Below, in pieces: positions 12,590 to 38,103 of a stretch of 60,000 nt of DNA. The notes under the pieces are model-generated. The model ran no database searches. It saw only the letters and a list, made by a program, of their open reading frames with translations, and had not been told where the DNA came from. Positions within the stretch are counted from its first letter, which is position 1; every line of letters begins with the position of its first letter. Location of the stretch: the NCBI GenBank assembly GCA_009760855.2, contig WPIO01000004.1, forward strand, positions 13,961,501 to 14,021,500, read 5' to 3'. Both the position numbers and the translations under genes were made by a program. The DNA comes from Cristatella mucedo. Lineage: Eukaryota; Bryozoa; Phylactolaemata; Cristatellidae.

Positions 12590-14500
12590 TAAATAAATAA
12601 ATAAATAAAAATATATATATATATAATATATATTGAGTATTGCCGGTACCAGCGGATTGTTGTGGTGTTGCCTTAGTCAAGTGTCTGCTTCATTTTCATT
12701 TGCCTACCTTGACAACTTCGGCATTAGGCCAAGGTATGTCTGCTTTGACGTTAGAACGAGAGGAGTGCAGTCTTTGATACGCTCGATACTTGATTTCGCT
12801 AGTATTCCTATTATCTTATGATATCACAGCTCTACCAGAATTGCTCTGTGGAACTAGGATCTCAGCTGCTGTCCGCCATCAGCGCCAGTAGGCTCGCTTG
12901 CTATCCAAGTAAGCTCATTAACCTCTCACCAATGTGATGGTTGACCAATTTTCTTCTTTCAAACCTGGTGATAGCTGGCATTCGAATGTAGTATCATAAA
13001 GTGGGTTAGTACATATTGAAGCAGCGACCTGAGCCGAACGCTATCCCTACGACCCACCCCCTGGTCGGCACTAACGACGAAGTTTTGTCCTAATTTAGTG
13101 AACACTCGATGAGCAGCCACCGAGTTTGTATCAAATCAACTCTGTGATTTTGCACTACAACTTTTCATCAGTTGCGGGTCTAGCCCCACCTACATAAAAA
13201 GTGTGCAGGTCTTGCCCCCAATATGAAACTCCTCGCTGCACGACTGGTTCTATCTCAAGAATTGTGGGGAGTTTCATGGTCAAGCATCGGCGTAGCAACT
13301 GCTTCTTCTGCCCACAGTCTTTAAGTAAAAGTAGGGAAAAAGTACATCGTCTAAAAAGAGGATCTGAATGCAGGCACGCGGGTGCAGAAACTGCTGCAGA
13401 CGTTCAGCTGTATGCTGAATCGTTACCGGGCTGGAATTTAATATCAGTCAGTCGTACGTTATGCTTTGCCCTAGCACTATAATAATAATTCACTTAATAA
13501 TTATGCAATGCAGTGAGAAATTTAGAGATTGCGAATTGGAAACGTCTAGCCATATGATTAGCATTAGGCACTGCCACAGCTAGGTAGCCACCATCGCACT
13601 TTAGCAAAGAAGTTTGGCCAGCATTAGGAAGCAGTTCCTCACATCAGTGGATTTTTTATTCTCGGAGCAATTTACAGCAACTAAAAGCCACACAGTGGCA
13701 GTAGGCACTAGGTATCATTGTGTGGCAAGTTTTCACCACAGCCAGTTTTCACCGCAGCCAGCCAGTTTGCTGAGGTGGTCATCTCTCTTGACGAGCTCTA
13801 GACTTATGGCAGAGCGTCCACTCCAGTTGCTTTCCTTAGCTGCAAACCTTAGAAAATCCTGCTTTTCATTGCACTAGATGCATTCCTCTGCAGTAATCTT
13901 CGCTCTATATTCTACTAGGTGATTTAATTTCTCTTAGTAATCGCAGCATTCCTCAGATCAGCTACATTATTTGTGTCTGGTATCGTGTATTACATATCAA
14001 GGGCAATGGAAATCTCATTAAAAGTACACGGTAATCCAGATAAATGCTCACTTGCAGTGATTTCTATCCTTGAACTTTTGAGGGTACACCCTGTACCATA
14101 ATTTGCTCAAGTCCAGCACTGCACAGCTCTTCAATTCGCTTATTGTAGAGCAGATAGCTAAATCAGCTCGAAGGCACTCAATTCCTCGAGAAGTGAATGC
14201 CATGTAACCATCAGATATGATGAGCATGCATCAGGCACGATACCCACACAAATACAGTCATAAGCCATGAGGCTAGCACAAGAAAGTATCTTCTTCGAAG
14301 GCACCGATTAATCGAGACGTTCCTTCACGTGGCCGCAGCACTCCTACTAGTGACATTAAATGTAATGAGCGTATTTTCTGGCCGAGGAATGTCTCATGCA
14401 CAGCAAGTACGCTGCCTACGCAGTCCTGTTAATAGACTTCGCTGCTGTAGGACTGGGTATTGGCGATACTAGTCACTGACTGAGCAGCGCCGCAACATGC
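12590..14500. other. Interval without recognised genes
   Basis: ORFs at 13201-13482 and 13614-13877 (+) have no recognisable similarity or splice context. A short TAATAAT tract near 13481 may be the remnant of a LINE-A tail. Confidence 0.4.
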
Positions 14501-14504
14501 AGAG

Positions 14505-14600
14505 GGAAACGCGAGACAGCATGGTGCAGCAGTTAGATTGGTATGGTGGAGCCAAGCCTTGGCGGGCCTTGTGGGTCACCACAAGAACTGCTGCACATTT
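14505..14600 (-). mobile_element. LINE-B fragment
   Basis: The segment agcc(a)agccttggcgggccttgtgggtca is shared with the LINE-B copy at 48.1-48.8 kb. On the minus strand it encodes the same short stretch (THKARQGLAPP), part of the C-terminal region of a non-LTR reverse transcriptase. Confidence 0.6.
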
Positions 14601-14874
14601 CATAAGCTCCGGGTAGTACCTATCATAGTGGCTGACTGTCCCAAACGGCACCGACTACTGGAATTGGTATCTCCACCGAGAAAGTAATTCTCCATATCCT
14701 CTTCATTCTCCATATCTTGTTCACTGTATGGCACTTCCTATCTAGTCTTTGTAGTTATTTTTTGTTCAACTATCAACTACTCTACGTTTTTGTTGCGCTT
14801 CTAAGTTTTTTTAGCTTAATGACATGGTAACATAGAAACATAACCTAGGAAGGCCATATCCATCGACTTCCTTT

Positions 14875-15140
14875 TGGACAGCAGCGGAGGGTTACAGGTG
14901 TTCAGTGGCGGGCATGACCGTACGTACAGCACAGCTCGCGGCCTAGAGCTTAATTCAGCTCAGATACCCGCACCACCATCGGAAGCACCACTGACTGCCT
15001 ATCGTTTGATGTCGGTTTTTATGCTGCGGCCTCGGCCATAGAGGATCGCCTAGTCGGTTCTTAGCCATTCTAATTCAGAAGCCGCGAATAATTAATATAA
15101 GCCATAATCTGACTGACTTAGCTCACCGCCGTTTCAGTGT
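14875..15140. repeat. Dispersed repeat X, copy 1
   Basis: It shares several blocks with 38452-38665 and 45650-45760: agcagcgga.ggttacag, ggcctagagcttaattcagctc, ttcagaagccgcgaat, and cataatctg.ctg. There is no coding content. The element class is unknown; length and blocks suggest a SINE or MITE. Confidence 0.55.
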
Positions 15141-15329
15141 TCTATTACCCTGGTTGCCGACGACAGCTGGCATAATGGTAGAGACGCGATTTGCAATTTC
15201 CAACGTTCGAGCTCCTTTTACCTGGTTTGCCCGGATTCGGCTCGCTTACGTAAGGGGAAATTTGAAGACGAAGCTCCGGAGACCTGTGTTGAGCGTTGAG
15301 AAGTAGTCTGGATATGTCTCAATCGGCAG

Positions 15330-15440
15330 GGCATCGCTCCGATCACGTGGAGGCTGCAGGGGTGTAGCTCTGCTCACGTGGAGGCTGCGGGGGTGAAGCT
15401 CCGCCCACGTGGAGAATGCAGAGGTGTAGCTCCCCGCTCG
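15330..15440. repeat. 31-bp minisatellite with CACGTG boxes
   Basis: Three tandem units of 31 bp (cacgtggaggctgcaggggt, then gtagctctgct, with variants). Each unit carries one CACGTG palindrome, at 15344, 15375 and 15406, exactly 31 bp apart. Confidence 0.85.
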
Positions 15441-15444
15441 AGGC

Positions 15445-16175
15445 AAAAATCGGCTTTGGCACTCAGTTCCATGGCAGATAGCCTCCGATTGTTCTGTATT
15501 TTGAAATTTAAAGAAATTTATTAACTCGGCTGCAAGGGAATGATAGGTAGGCCTTCTCCTGACAGACGACAACAGTAATTGCTGCGCAGGAAGCGATCAG
15601 GGGTGAAATATTTCGTGAAATATTTCAAAGTTAGCTTTCAGTCTTATTAGTTTCGCATGCACTCGCAATCAAGACGCTTGCAAAAAATTGCGAGGAGGAC
15701 TGCAATGACACTTTTATCACCATTCAATTACTGGAATCCCGCTCCCGAGTCATTATAGCGACACTTATCTCACGCATGGCTTCAGTGCGTTCGTTGCAAG
15801 TGAGGACCTTTTCTCGCTCCACCCATTCTAGCCTAGCAATGGCTAACCACATAATATTGGCTATTGTGATTAGTACTGCAAGGTATTGATGGCCGTTTTT
15901 AGCTGGATTAACGTGCGTGAAGAAAGCTAAACTAATGCCATTGAATATTAGACAGCGACCTTTAAAACTTGACTACTTCATAGTATGTACAAGTTTAATG
16001 CTGAAAAATAGCTTTGACACTATTGAAAGCGACGATTGATGCCATTGATGACCATGTTCTTGAGCGCCTCTCATCTCGCCTGGGCGTCATTTATACTACG
16101 CTGTAACCCTAGGCGCGGCTCTGTCGACCTCCATATCTATATAGTAACATACTTCACTTGTATACACTCTATACT
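15445..16175. other. Interval without recognised genes
   Basis: Mixed composition. No supported coding exon or known repeat was seen. Confidence 0.4.
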
Positions 16176-16179
16176 TGTA

Positions 16180-16305
16180 TTCACCCAAAGAGAACTCAAT
16201 CTCTATCCAAGCGCTTTGAATGTGCCACAGAAATTGAGCCCACGACCCAGGTCGCTCAGAGTAAGCACGTTACCACCGAACCTCATGGAGACATGCTTTT
16301 ACCCT
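16180..16305 (-). mobile_element. SINE, family T2, with LINE-like tail
   Basis: On the minus strand the B box reads cgacctgggtcgtgggctca. It is followed by a tail (aagcgcttggatagagattg, agttctctttgggtg) nearly identical in pattern to the LINE-A 3' terminus. Confidence 0.65.
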
Positions 16306-16659
16306 ACTCTGGCTAACTGCTGAGATCCTCTCCTCCCCCAGCGCCTGCAATCCGGGCTTATGCGCGTACCAATGTGGGGTGCTTTCGCATTAGGAATCAC
16401 TCGCGAGTCGCCGCACTCTTGCCGTCTCACAACATGGTCTACACTAGGAATCCCCAACCTCCGAACAAATTGAATATTCTATGCAATTTTTCTTCCATAT
16501 ATTGGCGAACGCAGTCACTTACGAACGAAGTGTTTTGCACCGTTCCATAACAGCCTGCATGGCTCACCGATAGGTCTCTTCTAGTTTTTCCTCTTTTACT
16601 CGCGGGGTGGGGCATAGCCAGCATTTAAAATACATTTTACAATGCTTTAAAATATTTAA

Positions 16660-16905
16660 AATGTTTTTATTCAAGTGATATGTTGCCTCCTTTAATGACA
16701 ATCTCATTCAACTCTTCGTCCACAAATATTGATCCCGAATGTTCCCCGGCTCGTCAAGAAGCTGGAGTCGATCCTAAATGCCACCCTCGTGGTCATTTCC
16801 TTCCTCCTCATCATTTCCTTCCTCATCGTTCCATCATTTCTTCTTGCTGCCGCAGTTTCTCCTTGGCGTTTTTGTATTCGATGGAACCGGCGGCGGCCAA
16901 AAGGT
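16660..16905 (-). pseudogene. Possible 3' end of a frameshifted retrocopy
   Basis: Reading leftward, coding-like pieces appear in successive frames. First comes IEYKNAKEKLRQQEEMMER ending in a stop, then an acidic piece (DEEGNDEEEGNDHEGG), then IFVDEELNEIVIKGGNI ending in TAA. An AATAAA lies directly after it, near 16668-16673. Acidic and coiled-coil-like composition spread over shifted frames suggests a decayed processed copy of a cellular gene that I cannot name. It could instead be chance. Confidence 0.3.
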
Positions 16906-17102
16906 CGATATGCCACTAACCACATTTGCATGCTGACCCTGTGCATGTCACCCCTAGCCATATTATTCATTTTATTTGTTTTTCAAGAATTATTTTACTT
17001 ACCATTCAATTGCATTTCCCTTTGCAGCAAATGTAAAGCGCCTAGAAAGAGATTAAGTTCTCCGAAGCCGCTTTATCAAGTGCGTTGTTATTATTATTAT
17101 TA
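16906..17102 (+). mobile_element. LINE-A 3' UTR and tail
   Basis: It holds the conserved end of LINE-A: gcatgctgaccctgtgcatg, tttgcagcaaatgtaaagcg, cctagaaagagattaagttc, gctttatcaagtg, then (TTA)n. Only the untranslated end is present. Confidence 0.85.
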
Positions 17103-17629
17103 TGTTCGAACGTGCGCTTCTTAGAAAAACTCGCTGGAGCTGAGCCGAACCGAGTTAAACAGATGGTGACTTGATTCTCAAAGTCTCCACATTTGCTGCA
17201 TTACATCGGTTATTTTACTTAAAAAACCATAAGAAAAAACATTGAAATGATCTAGAAATCTGGACATATTTTAAAAGGCATTTTAAATTCCTATTCTAAA
17301 ATAATTAATATTAATAGTATAATTAGTATTAATAGAATAGTAGCCAAAGCAGGTAGACAGTCGAAAAGCAGCACTCGCGCGTCCCCCACACGCTTCCGGT
17401 CGTCCTTTTCAGCTCCGACGCTTCCGGTCTTTTTTTCCTACGAGGGATGCATTCTATCTAGCCTCGAACGCGTCAGGCAACGCGGACAATTTGCAGTACC
17501 TGCAGTCCTGCGCGTCCGAATGAGACCACGCTGAGATGAAGACACGCTGAGACGAAGGCGTAAGCCACGGCGACGGCTCAACGCTGCCAAGCTGAGTCCC
17601 GGATCCGAATCGCAGCGGGCGGCGCCGAA

Positions 17630-17917
17630 TGGGACGTTCGCTCAGCCACAATCCTCCCCCTCACTCGCTAGCGGGCTATTCTTCGAGCCGCTCTTGCGGC
17701 CTCGAAAGAATCCGCAGAAGCTTCCATATATCGAGATTATCTCGGAGGCGCGCGCGGGTAGCGCGCGCTCGGCTGAAGAGAATGAGCAGCATTTGGCCGA
17801 CGACGGCGTTCAAGTGTCAGGTTTATGCCAGTATGTTGAAGCATTCAAGAAAACACAGGAGCCGCCGGTTGATGAGATCTCTTACTAACTGGGAGCACGA
17901 ACTGAATCTTGCACATG
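17630..17917 (+). other. Candidate exon upstream of CFAP299
   Basis: A GC-rich segment ends at a consensus donor (cacat|gtaagt, GT at 17918). One frame stays open from about 17545 to a stop at 17888 and looks coding (RPRKNPQKLPYIEI, then VSGLCQYVEAFKK), but it has no ATG. A second frame has an ATG at 17629 and runs through the donor. The likeliest role is a 5' non-coding or partly coding leader exon of CFAP299, whose ATG lies 430 bp downstream behind a possible acceptor near 18305. A separate unknown gene is the alternative. Confidence 0.35.
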
Positions 17918-18343
17918 TAAGTATACAATGCACACGCGAACCAAAAAGACAAGTTCACTGGGGCGATGGGAAAGCTGATTGGTACAGATAAGTGCCTTAA
18001 ACTATTTTAAAACTAAAGACGGGCTTCCTTTTCACGTTCTAGATACCGCCTCATTGGGTGCCTAACTAAGGCTAGCCGGAGCAGAAACCCTGACCCTCCC
18101 GGGAGACAACTCCACGGCTTAGCAACGATCTGTTGACCTACGAACCTACGTGCCATTAGATTGAGCGTAAGTGCAACGCTGGTATCTCCAAATAATCTCA
18201 CATGTAGGAGTATATAATAAAATTAAATATCTTACGTTTAATTTGTTTGACACATCTGGTTGATAAATGATCCAGCGACCGCCTGCTATGTCATCAACGT
18301 CGCTAGGCATGTGTTTACATACCGGCAATCCCTGCGCGCCGAA

Positions 18344-21300
18344 ATGGATGAAGAAGCGCCTTCTGGCTCCGACAATGTTGTAACGGAGTTCGAGACTTAC
18401 GAACAGTTTTTGGACTCCCAGATCACGCCTCTTGACCTATACTATCTTGAAGTAAGTTACTTCTTCTCTGCATTCTCGCTCTGTAATCTTACAAGTACGA
18501 CCCAATGATACACGGATGTAATACGTAGCTCGCCCCTCCGTGGCGAGAACCGTGTGGCTAAATCGTTGACTTTCCAAAAAACGCAAAGGTTATAGACACT
18601 AATTCTATTATGTGTGATCTTTCCTGGAAGCCGATCGACTCGGGAACCCCACAGTCAACTTTTAATCGTGCATGCACTTGTTTTAAACCAGCGTGAGAGA
18701 GCTGCGATCTGCACAGTGTACACGGTTCCCTAGCTAAACAGCGAGGGAAGCTGCTTTAACCACCAGCTCAACTAAACCTGTAATGCAAATTGACAGCTAG
18801 CTTAGTTATCGTGGTCCCCAGTAGCCTCTCGGGTGTCACTGTAGGACTGCTCCCAAGACTTACCCGTACACACCAACAGGTCTGTGTACCTCTCCGGCAG
18901 ACGAGAGAGGCTGATCCGCCAAGTTATACGAGACGATTCATTTGGAAGCCGATTACCCGACTCCGCAGATCCGATGATTTCCTTCTCTGCACGCTACTTC
19001 ATGGCATTTCTGGCTAGATAATGGAAACAACATGCAGTGTGCAAACGATGCCTTCCAGTCCTCTTAAGGAAGGCAAGTTGAGCGGACTAGGACATTTGGC
19101 CACTTATGCTGCCCTGCGTTATTCAAATGCGTCAATGGCCATCCACTTCAATCAGCAGAGCCTCAGTTGACCCGTCGAGCTAGCGTTCACGAGGTTTGGC
19201 TATAAGTTATCAAAACTTTTGACTTGAATTATCCACGCACCGAAATATCTTATTTCCTTCAAAGTAGCTCCACTGCTTGATTTACTTTCCTTGCAGTATA
19301 TGTAGTATGTCATACCCTTAGATCTTTGAGCGATATTCATCTGTTGTGGGCATCCCAGCATGTCAGCTAGATCTACCCACAGTCAAGTTTTTTTAATGAG
19401 TTTGGCGAAGAGGTGTCACAAGCTTGTAAGAGTGTGCTCGTCTATGTGCCTCTGCAGCAGAATGTGTGTGTGTTGTACGTGCAGCATTTTTCAACTTTTT
19501 TCACATCGACCGTCCATGCTATTAATTAGACTTGCGAGGAAAAGTCAACGTCTAAATTTGGTCTTGGGTGAACTGGTTCATTATCAACCTCGTGCCCTAA
19601 ATCATATATAGCCTGTTAAGCTGGAACTTAGTACAGGCGATTAGGCAATAGCAGATTTCAATTGATATAGCAATCAGTCACACAGCTGTTACCATACTGC
19701 TCGGGCTCTATAGCTGGGCTAAAGTACACTGCTGTCCAGAAGAAAGTTAACATTTAGGATTCTCAATGGATACTTGTTGATCGCATCTTGCAATTTTTCT
19801 AATACATATTTTATAATAATAGCTCAGCATCGACGTGAAATGATGCTGCTTCAACATTATTGTACTATCATTGACTATTCGGCCAGCATGCATGAGTCTC
19901 ACTTAGTTCATCACCCCATCGCTTGGTGAGCCACTGTGTCAGCTCTTCTTGAACAGAATACTGTATTCATGTCCAACAGCAAAGTCAGATTTTCGAGCGG
20001 CACTACACTTGTATGTAGCTATCTTTTTCTATTTTTCCACAACTTCACTATGCCTAGCTGGGCGTTATGCCGAGTTGTCCACAGTAGACTGAAAGTCTCG
20101 GTCGCTCTTGGTCAAGATGCACAGCCTGCATCTCACGTAGCTGTAAAAAATTTAGACGTATAGCTAGGAGATAGGAGGACGGCAAGAAATTAAGCAGCAT
20201 AGTAGCAGTAGCAGCATAGTATGGCTGGAAAGCAAGTGTCCGAGTTGGCAGCAGGAGAAAGGGATAGCATCTGTCTTTTGTGCTTGCTGTCTTGGTACCA
20301 GCAAATTAAGCCCTAATGTAGATACTGTAGTAAAGTCTTTAGTAAGCATAGATGCTAAAACAGCATGTGCTTTTAGCAAGCTTTCTGAGACCTCTGCTCG
20401 TTCTCTCGTTCATTGCAGACCGATGGCCCCTCATTCATCGTTTATGTTAGCTGCCTCGCAGGTCGATGTTCGTATATATATTTTTGGGTGTGGGCACGCC
20501 AGATATGCACTGCTGCCAGTAAGCACGGCCGGTGCTGCGTCGTTCCTTAGGACGAAGAGCTGGCACGGCAGCTGGTTGAGCTCGGATACCGAGGAAGTGG
20601 AGAAGTGCTCAAGAGGGAGGAGTTCGAAATTCGGAAGCAGCAGGCCGAAGCAAGTCGCTTGGCACAGAGAAACAAGCAGAAGTGAGTGAATCGGCAATTC
20701 AGGTCGAACCGGTTCCTATCCTCATCTCTTCATTATTGCCTGTGCTAGTAACTGAACTAGGCGTTCTGAAATTGCTGCTAAATGAAAGGGTCATACTCCT
20801 TGCCCAGGGAGGTCTTGATTTCACGCAGCATACTGCCTACTGGAGTTTAGCTTCTCAAATCAAGATGCCTCTAGCAGGCTACTGCTTCTGCCATGACCAC
20901 CAGTGTCCCGGCAGTAGCACCTGCAGCTGTTCATGCTGTAATTATCTCTCCGTTTTGCTGCTGCTGCTGCAGCCATCACTGCTACTGCTGCTGCCGTTGC
21001 CACTGCTACTGCTGCTACTACTACTACTACCACTACCACCCCAGCTGCTGATTTCCATGACGTGGCCAGTGCAGATTTTAGCTGGAGAGATTGACCACTA
21101 ACACGCAGGCTGTGCACATTGCAGACAGCTGACAAGCTATGGTAAGGACATCAAAGATCCCTTCCTGAGGGCTCTAGCTAACAGAGAGGAGTCCAACAGA
21201 AGTGGAAAAATGACGGTAAGACATTCGACTGCTTGCACTCACTTTCGTGATTTACAGTCAGAACACTCATGGTTTCAGCTGCTGCTGTGCTGCCAGTGTG

Positions 21301-22865
21301 GTTGCTGTCACATGCTGCTGCCTTCCCTCGGTACTGCTACTCCAGCACAAATCGCCGATTCAAAACAAGCCGAGGTGCCAATTACTGTGAAGCTTGTCGG
21401 TTTAGTAATGTTGACTAGTATTACATCTATTAAAAAAACGTGGTGTGGGCAAAGCGAGTCCTGCAGCAGTCCTCGTGCCGAATTGCTGATCCTGATCATT
21501 GACAGTCTCAAGTCGTCGTATGCATTACTTTCAAGCCTGCAAAGTCACTCCTTAGCAGCTGCTGGTGTTGCTCTTCTTGCCGTCTGTGGCCCTGACAAAA
21601 TTAGCATACGAGTGTGCCCATTTATTTGAAGACAAATTAGCATACGAGTGTGCCCATTTATTTGAAGACAATCATCTTCATTCGTGACAAGAACGCTAGA
21701 GGGCAAGAGATATCCGGATATATTGACTATGCTCACCGGCTAAAAACCGAAGACTTCGAGCCTTATTTCAGTGGAAAGAAAAGGCTTCTGCCACGACCAT
21801 CAGACCTTAGGTGAGTACACACTTTATTCGAAGCCACGCCTGCCTAGAACTCAAGCCCGACTGACGTCTTGACACGCCCCAGCTTGCTGTCGTCAAAACA
21901 AAGCTATAGGCTCGTTTCCTTCTTCTGGCATTTATTCGTTTCCGTGTGAATTGGCCTTTGCTTGCTTACTCGTACTGACACTGCGCATGCTACCACTATC
22001 CAGTTGATATGCTCTCTTTCCGGCATATGTAAAGTGCCAAGTACGAGATTTGGCTGTCTTTCGGCACCATAAAAATGTCTTATCTTAATTACATTATGTT
22101 TGCTGCTGGAAGTCATTGCATCTTCAAGCCCTCAGAATCAACTAAAGGATGAGGCTTGGATCGTGTTGGCTTAGCAACCCCAAACTAAGGATAGTGGCTT
22201 GCATTATCGATCTGTGGAACATATACGACGTTTACATGCGTTTAGGTTGAAATGGTTAGGTACCAATGGCCTTAAGGCGAGTTCGCTTAGCACGTTGCTT
22301 CAAGTTGGCTGGATAGTAGTTAAACGCAGTTGGTCTTATACTTCTGTGTTTCAGCTTCTACAACTGGGAGACACAGACGCCTTTCTCAAATTCAACGCCC
22401 AACTATCAAGTTCTTGCAGAGAATGCTTCAGGGCTACTGTTCAAGAACAAGCGTGACAGAAAGATCCTAAACGTGGACCCCAAGGTACTGTGTGGGAGAT
22501 GTAACAAAAAACACGCTGCCATCCAAAAATATGCTGTGTTGGCAAAACTCTGCTCAACTTCGGCCGATAGTTCTCTTAATGACGATCGCAGTGTGCGAGA
22601 GGGTGGATATTTAGATAGTGAAGTGAAATGAAGAGAATGGTATGGGAGGAGAAAAGCACAAGAGAGTAGAGAGAGAAAAAGAGGTGGAGAGAGAGAGAAT
22701 GGAAAGAAAGAGGTTCACACAGATTAATGCCTGACGACATGGCAATTATACTAGCATCCTATTTTATAGGCAGCCCCTGGAGATAACTCCACAAGAGTTA
22801 TCCTTGAGACACCCAAATACACCCAGGTTGTCATCTACGATCACATAACGAGACGGAAGACGTGA
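18344..22865 (+). CDS. CFAP299: CFAP299 (C4orf22-type cilia and flagella protein), complete, 6 exons
   Basis: The protein is orthologous to vertebrate CFAP299 (DUF4464 family), linked to cilium/flagellum assembly and spermatogenesis; its biochemical role is not established. Exons read from splice sites: 18344-18451, 20551-20681, 21125-21215, 21668-21810, 22355-22484, 22770-22865. All introns are GT-AG, the phases agree, and the product is 232 aa, about the length of the human protein. Signature stretches are [11 protein letters not shown] and DLYYLE (exon 1), [16 protein letters not shown] (exon 2), [11 protein letters not shown] (exon 3), [20 protein letters not shown] and GKKRLLPRP (exon 4), FYNWE and [11 protein letters not shown] (exon 5), and [12 protein letters not shown] before TGA (exon 6). 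The start is the ATG whose product begins like the human protein (MDEE...). Intron 1 is 2.1 kb. Exon 4's acceptor lies in a tandem duplication (separate entry). The upstream segment at 17.6-17.9 kb may be a leader exon. Confidence 0.96.
20955..21050. repeat. Imperfect CTG/CTA triplet repeat in CFAP299 intron 2
   Basis: A run of ctgctgctg, ctactactacta and ccactacc triplets. It produces Leu-rich, Val/Ala-rich and similar chance ORFs on both strands. Confidence 0.85.
21600..21671. repeat. 36-bp exact tandem duplication over the CFAP299 exon 4 acceptor
   Basis: Two identical 36-bp copies (21600-21635 and 21636-21671) start attagcatacgagtgtgccc and end tttgaagacaa. Each contains the splice acceptor gaag and the first four bases of exon 4. 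Using the second acceptor (exon from 21668) keeps the CFAP299 frame; using the first would enter ACA AAT TAG and stop after two codons. Confidence 0.95.
21945..22100 (+). mobile_element. Diverged LINE-A tail in CFAP299 intron 4
   Basis: It contains actgacactgcgcatgctac, then gtaaagtgccaagtacgaga and a terminal segment patterned on the LINE-A 3' end, without a clean TTA tail. Confidence 0.55.
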
Positions 22866-25059
22866 TGAAGAGATGCTGTTCCTACATTCTGCCCGACTTC
22901 GATATGGACAATATCAATGTATATAAAATATATTTAAATGACGCTGTTAAAGCTGTCTTGACGAACTCTGCATCGAAGAACTAAGGCAACAGAACTGGTG
23001 AGGCGTTTGTATGCATCAGTCGCTTCAATTCGTGGCGTCAAAACCTTCACGTAGCTGCAGATCTTTGGCGTGATGGCGAATCTTGGACATTCAGACCACA
23101 TATGCAGCTCAATTTTGCATCAGGTAATATGGCAATATGGTAGAAAGTAATGACCTTTACCCGAAGCTTCAAGTAAACCTGTGAGAAAAACCATCACGCA
23201 CAGCAGCTCTAATAGAAAAAGTAGTCCCAAAAATAAATTCGTCTTTTTATCTTTCTTAATATTCATCATGCCATGCTGCAAAGCTATGTAGTGGATGTAG
23301 TACTATCTACAAATACCTAAGCTGTCCGATCTTCGTGACTAGTGGTATCAAGATCGTATGTATTTCTAGCATATTCTGGCGATAAATGAAACAAAAGCTT
23401 ACGCTATCAGCCAGGTGATAATATCACCTAACTATTCGCCCTGCTTTAAGTCCATAGCTCGGCTGGTCCGAAATTAGAGTATTCATTACTGGGTTCTCAA
23501 CGGCTAATCACCGAGAGACCAAGGAACCTACTGCAAATAAGCCAAAAAGTAGTTTGAATTCGTTATTTAAAGACAGCCTTTCTGAAATAGCTGACACCTT
23601 CGAGGTAATTTACCACCTACCACATGAGCAGTGCAAGCAAGACCGATAGCGACTAAACTGTGGCTAGAATTGTAAAAGCAGATAAATAAGCAATACTTCT
23701 GCTTACCCCAAAAAGGGGCTGCTAAATATTCTTTCGACAAGGTATTTAAAATTTCTAGCAGTCCGTAGCTAAACACTACATCGTCAAATCAACACAACTG
23801 TCAGTTTAACGAAACGCTAGTTCTCATACGATTGGGATCTCGGAAAGTATCACACAATGAGTGAGGATAGACCGATACTTTCCCTGGGCTAAGAAAAAAT
23901 GAAGCTGTAATTTGGTAGCTGTAATCTGTATACTAGCCGTTTGACATTGAACGGAGCTCAAGCCACTTCCCTTGAAGTTGAAGCACTGTGCAGTGGTCTC
24001 CAGCACTGCTCATCATCACAACTCTTCCCTTTCCTAGAAAGTACACCTGCCCCACAATCTAACTAGCAGCTAAGTTTTCTCATAATGATTTGCCTAAGCA
24101 TGCCAAACTTGCTATTGGAGACACATCTGCAGACACAAAACCATTTAATTGTGGACACATTTTCAGCGAACGACGTCATTCTTTCGCTCAGCCTCACATT
24201 CTACCAAGCACTGGCAGTGAGTGAGTGCTGGCAAGCATGCAGACAAAAAGCAACTGACAAGATTGCCTTAGCCGGATACTTGAAAAAACATATACATCTG
24301 GTATATAAATATATAAATAAGTATATATATATAATATAAGTAATAAGCATATATATGTATATATATAAGCATATATGAGTATATAAATCGTGCGGACGTC
24401 ATAATCAAATGCTCGCATTCTTTGAATTAGCTTGCAGCTCATGGCTCACTCTAATGCAAAATGCTAGCAACTCATTTGCCCTACAACAGTCCAATTTGAT
24501 ATTGGATAGTTGGAGACGAAGCGTATCTGGATTCGACTCTCAGTTTCTTGGGAGTACTGGCCACTCACTAAATTCAGCCACCCAATAAGATTCTTCATAT
24601 GACAACAGCACGCTAAGCTGCCATTCTGTTATTGCACTAATCCACTTGGTGAGCCACGGCTATCTCTACCGGCACAGCAGCAAATATATTTTTGCACTGG
24701 TATATGCAGTTGCATGCAGCTACAAAAGAACTCACTTGCATGGGCAGCAAATACTGACGCGGTCACGAGCTAAGTAGCTATGTTCTCTCACCAAAAAGAA
24801 AAGAAAAACCACGAACACGGTCGGTAAACATCAGCTTGTATTGATATTAAAATTGTATTAGTCAAGTGGCATCACACAGAAGTGAGAAGTGCAGCATAAA
24901 CATGAGAGTGACCTCTGGTAGAAGCCAGATCATCTACGGTTAGTTAAATGTCAGATCATCAGATCATACCATTGTTACATCACCAGATGTTCCACGAGCT
25001 CATGGGAAGGAAATGGCTAAAAATTAAGTGCAGAACCCTATCGGGTCATCGCAGCTGCA
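22866..25059. other. Convergent intergenic interval between CFAP299 and the cathepsin gene
   Basis: It holds the 3' flanks of both genes. There is an AATAAA near 23229 that could serve CFAP299, and a TA-rich stretch at 24298-24385. ORFs here are short and unsupported. Confidence 0.4.
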
Positions 25060-38103
<13,044 letters not shown>

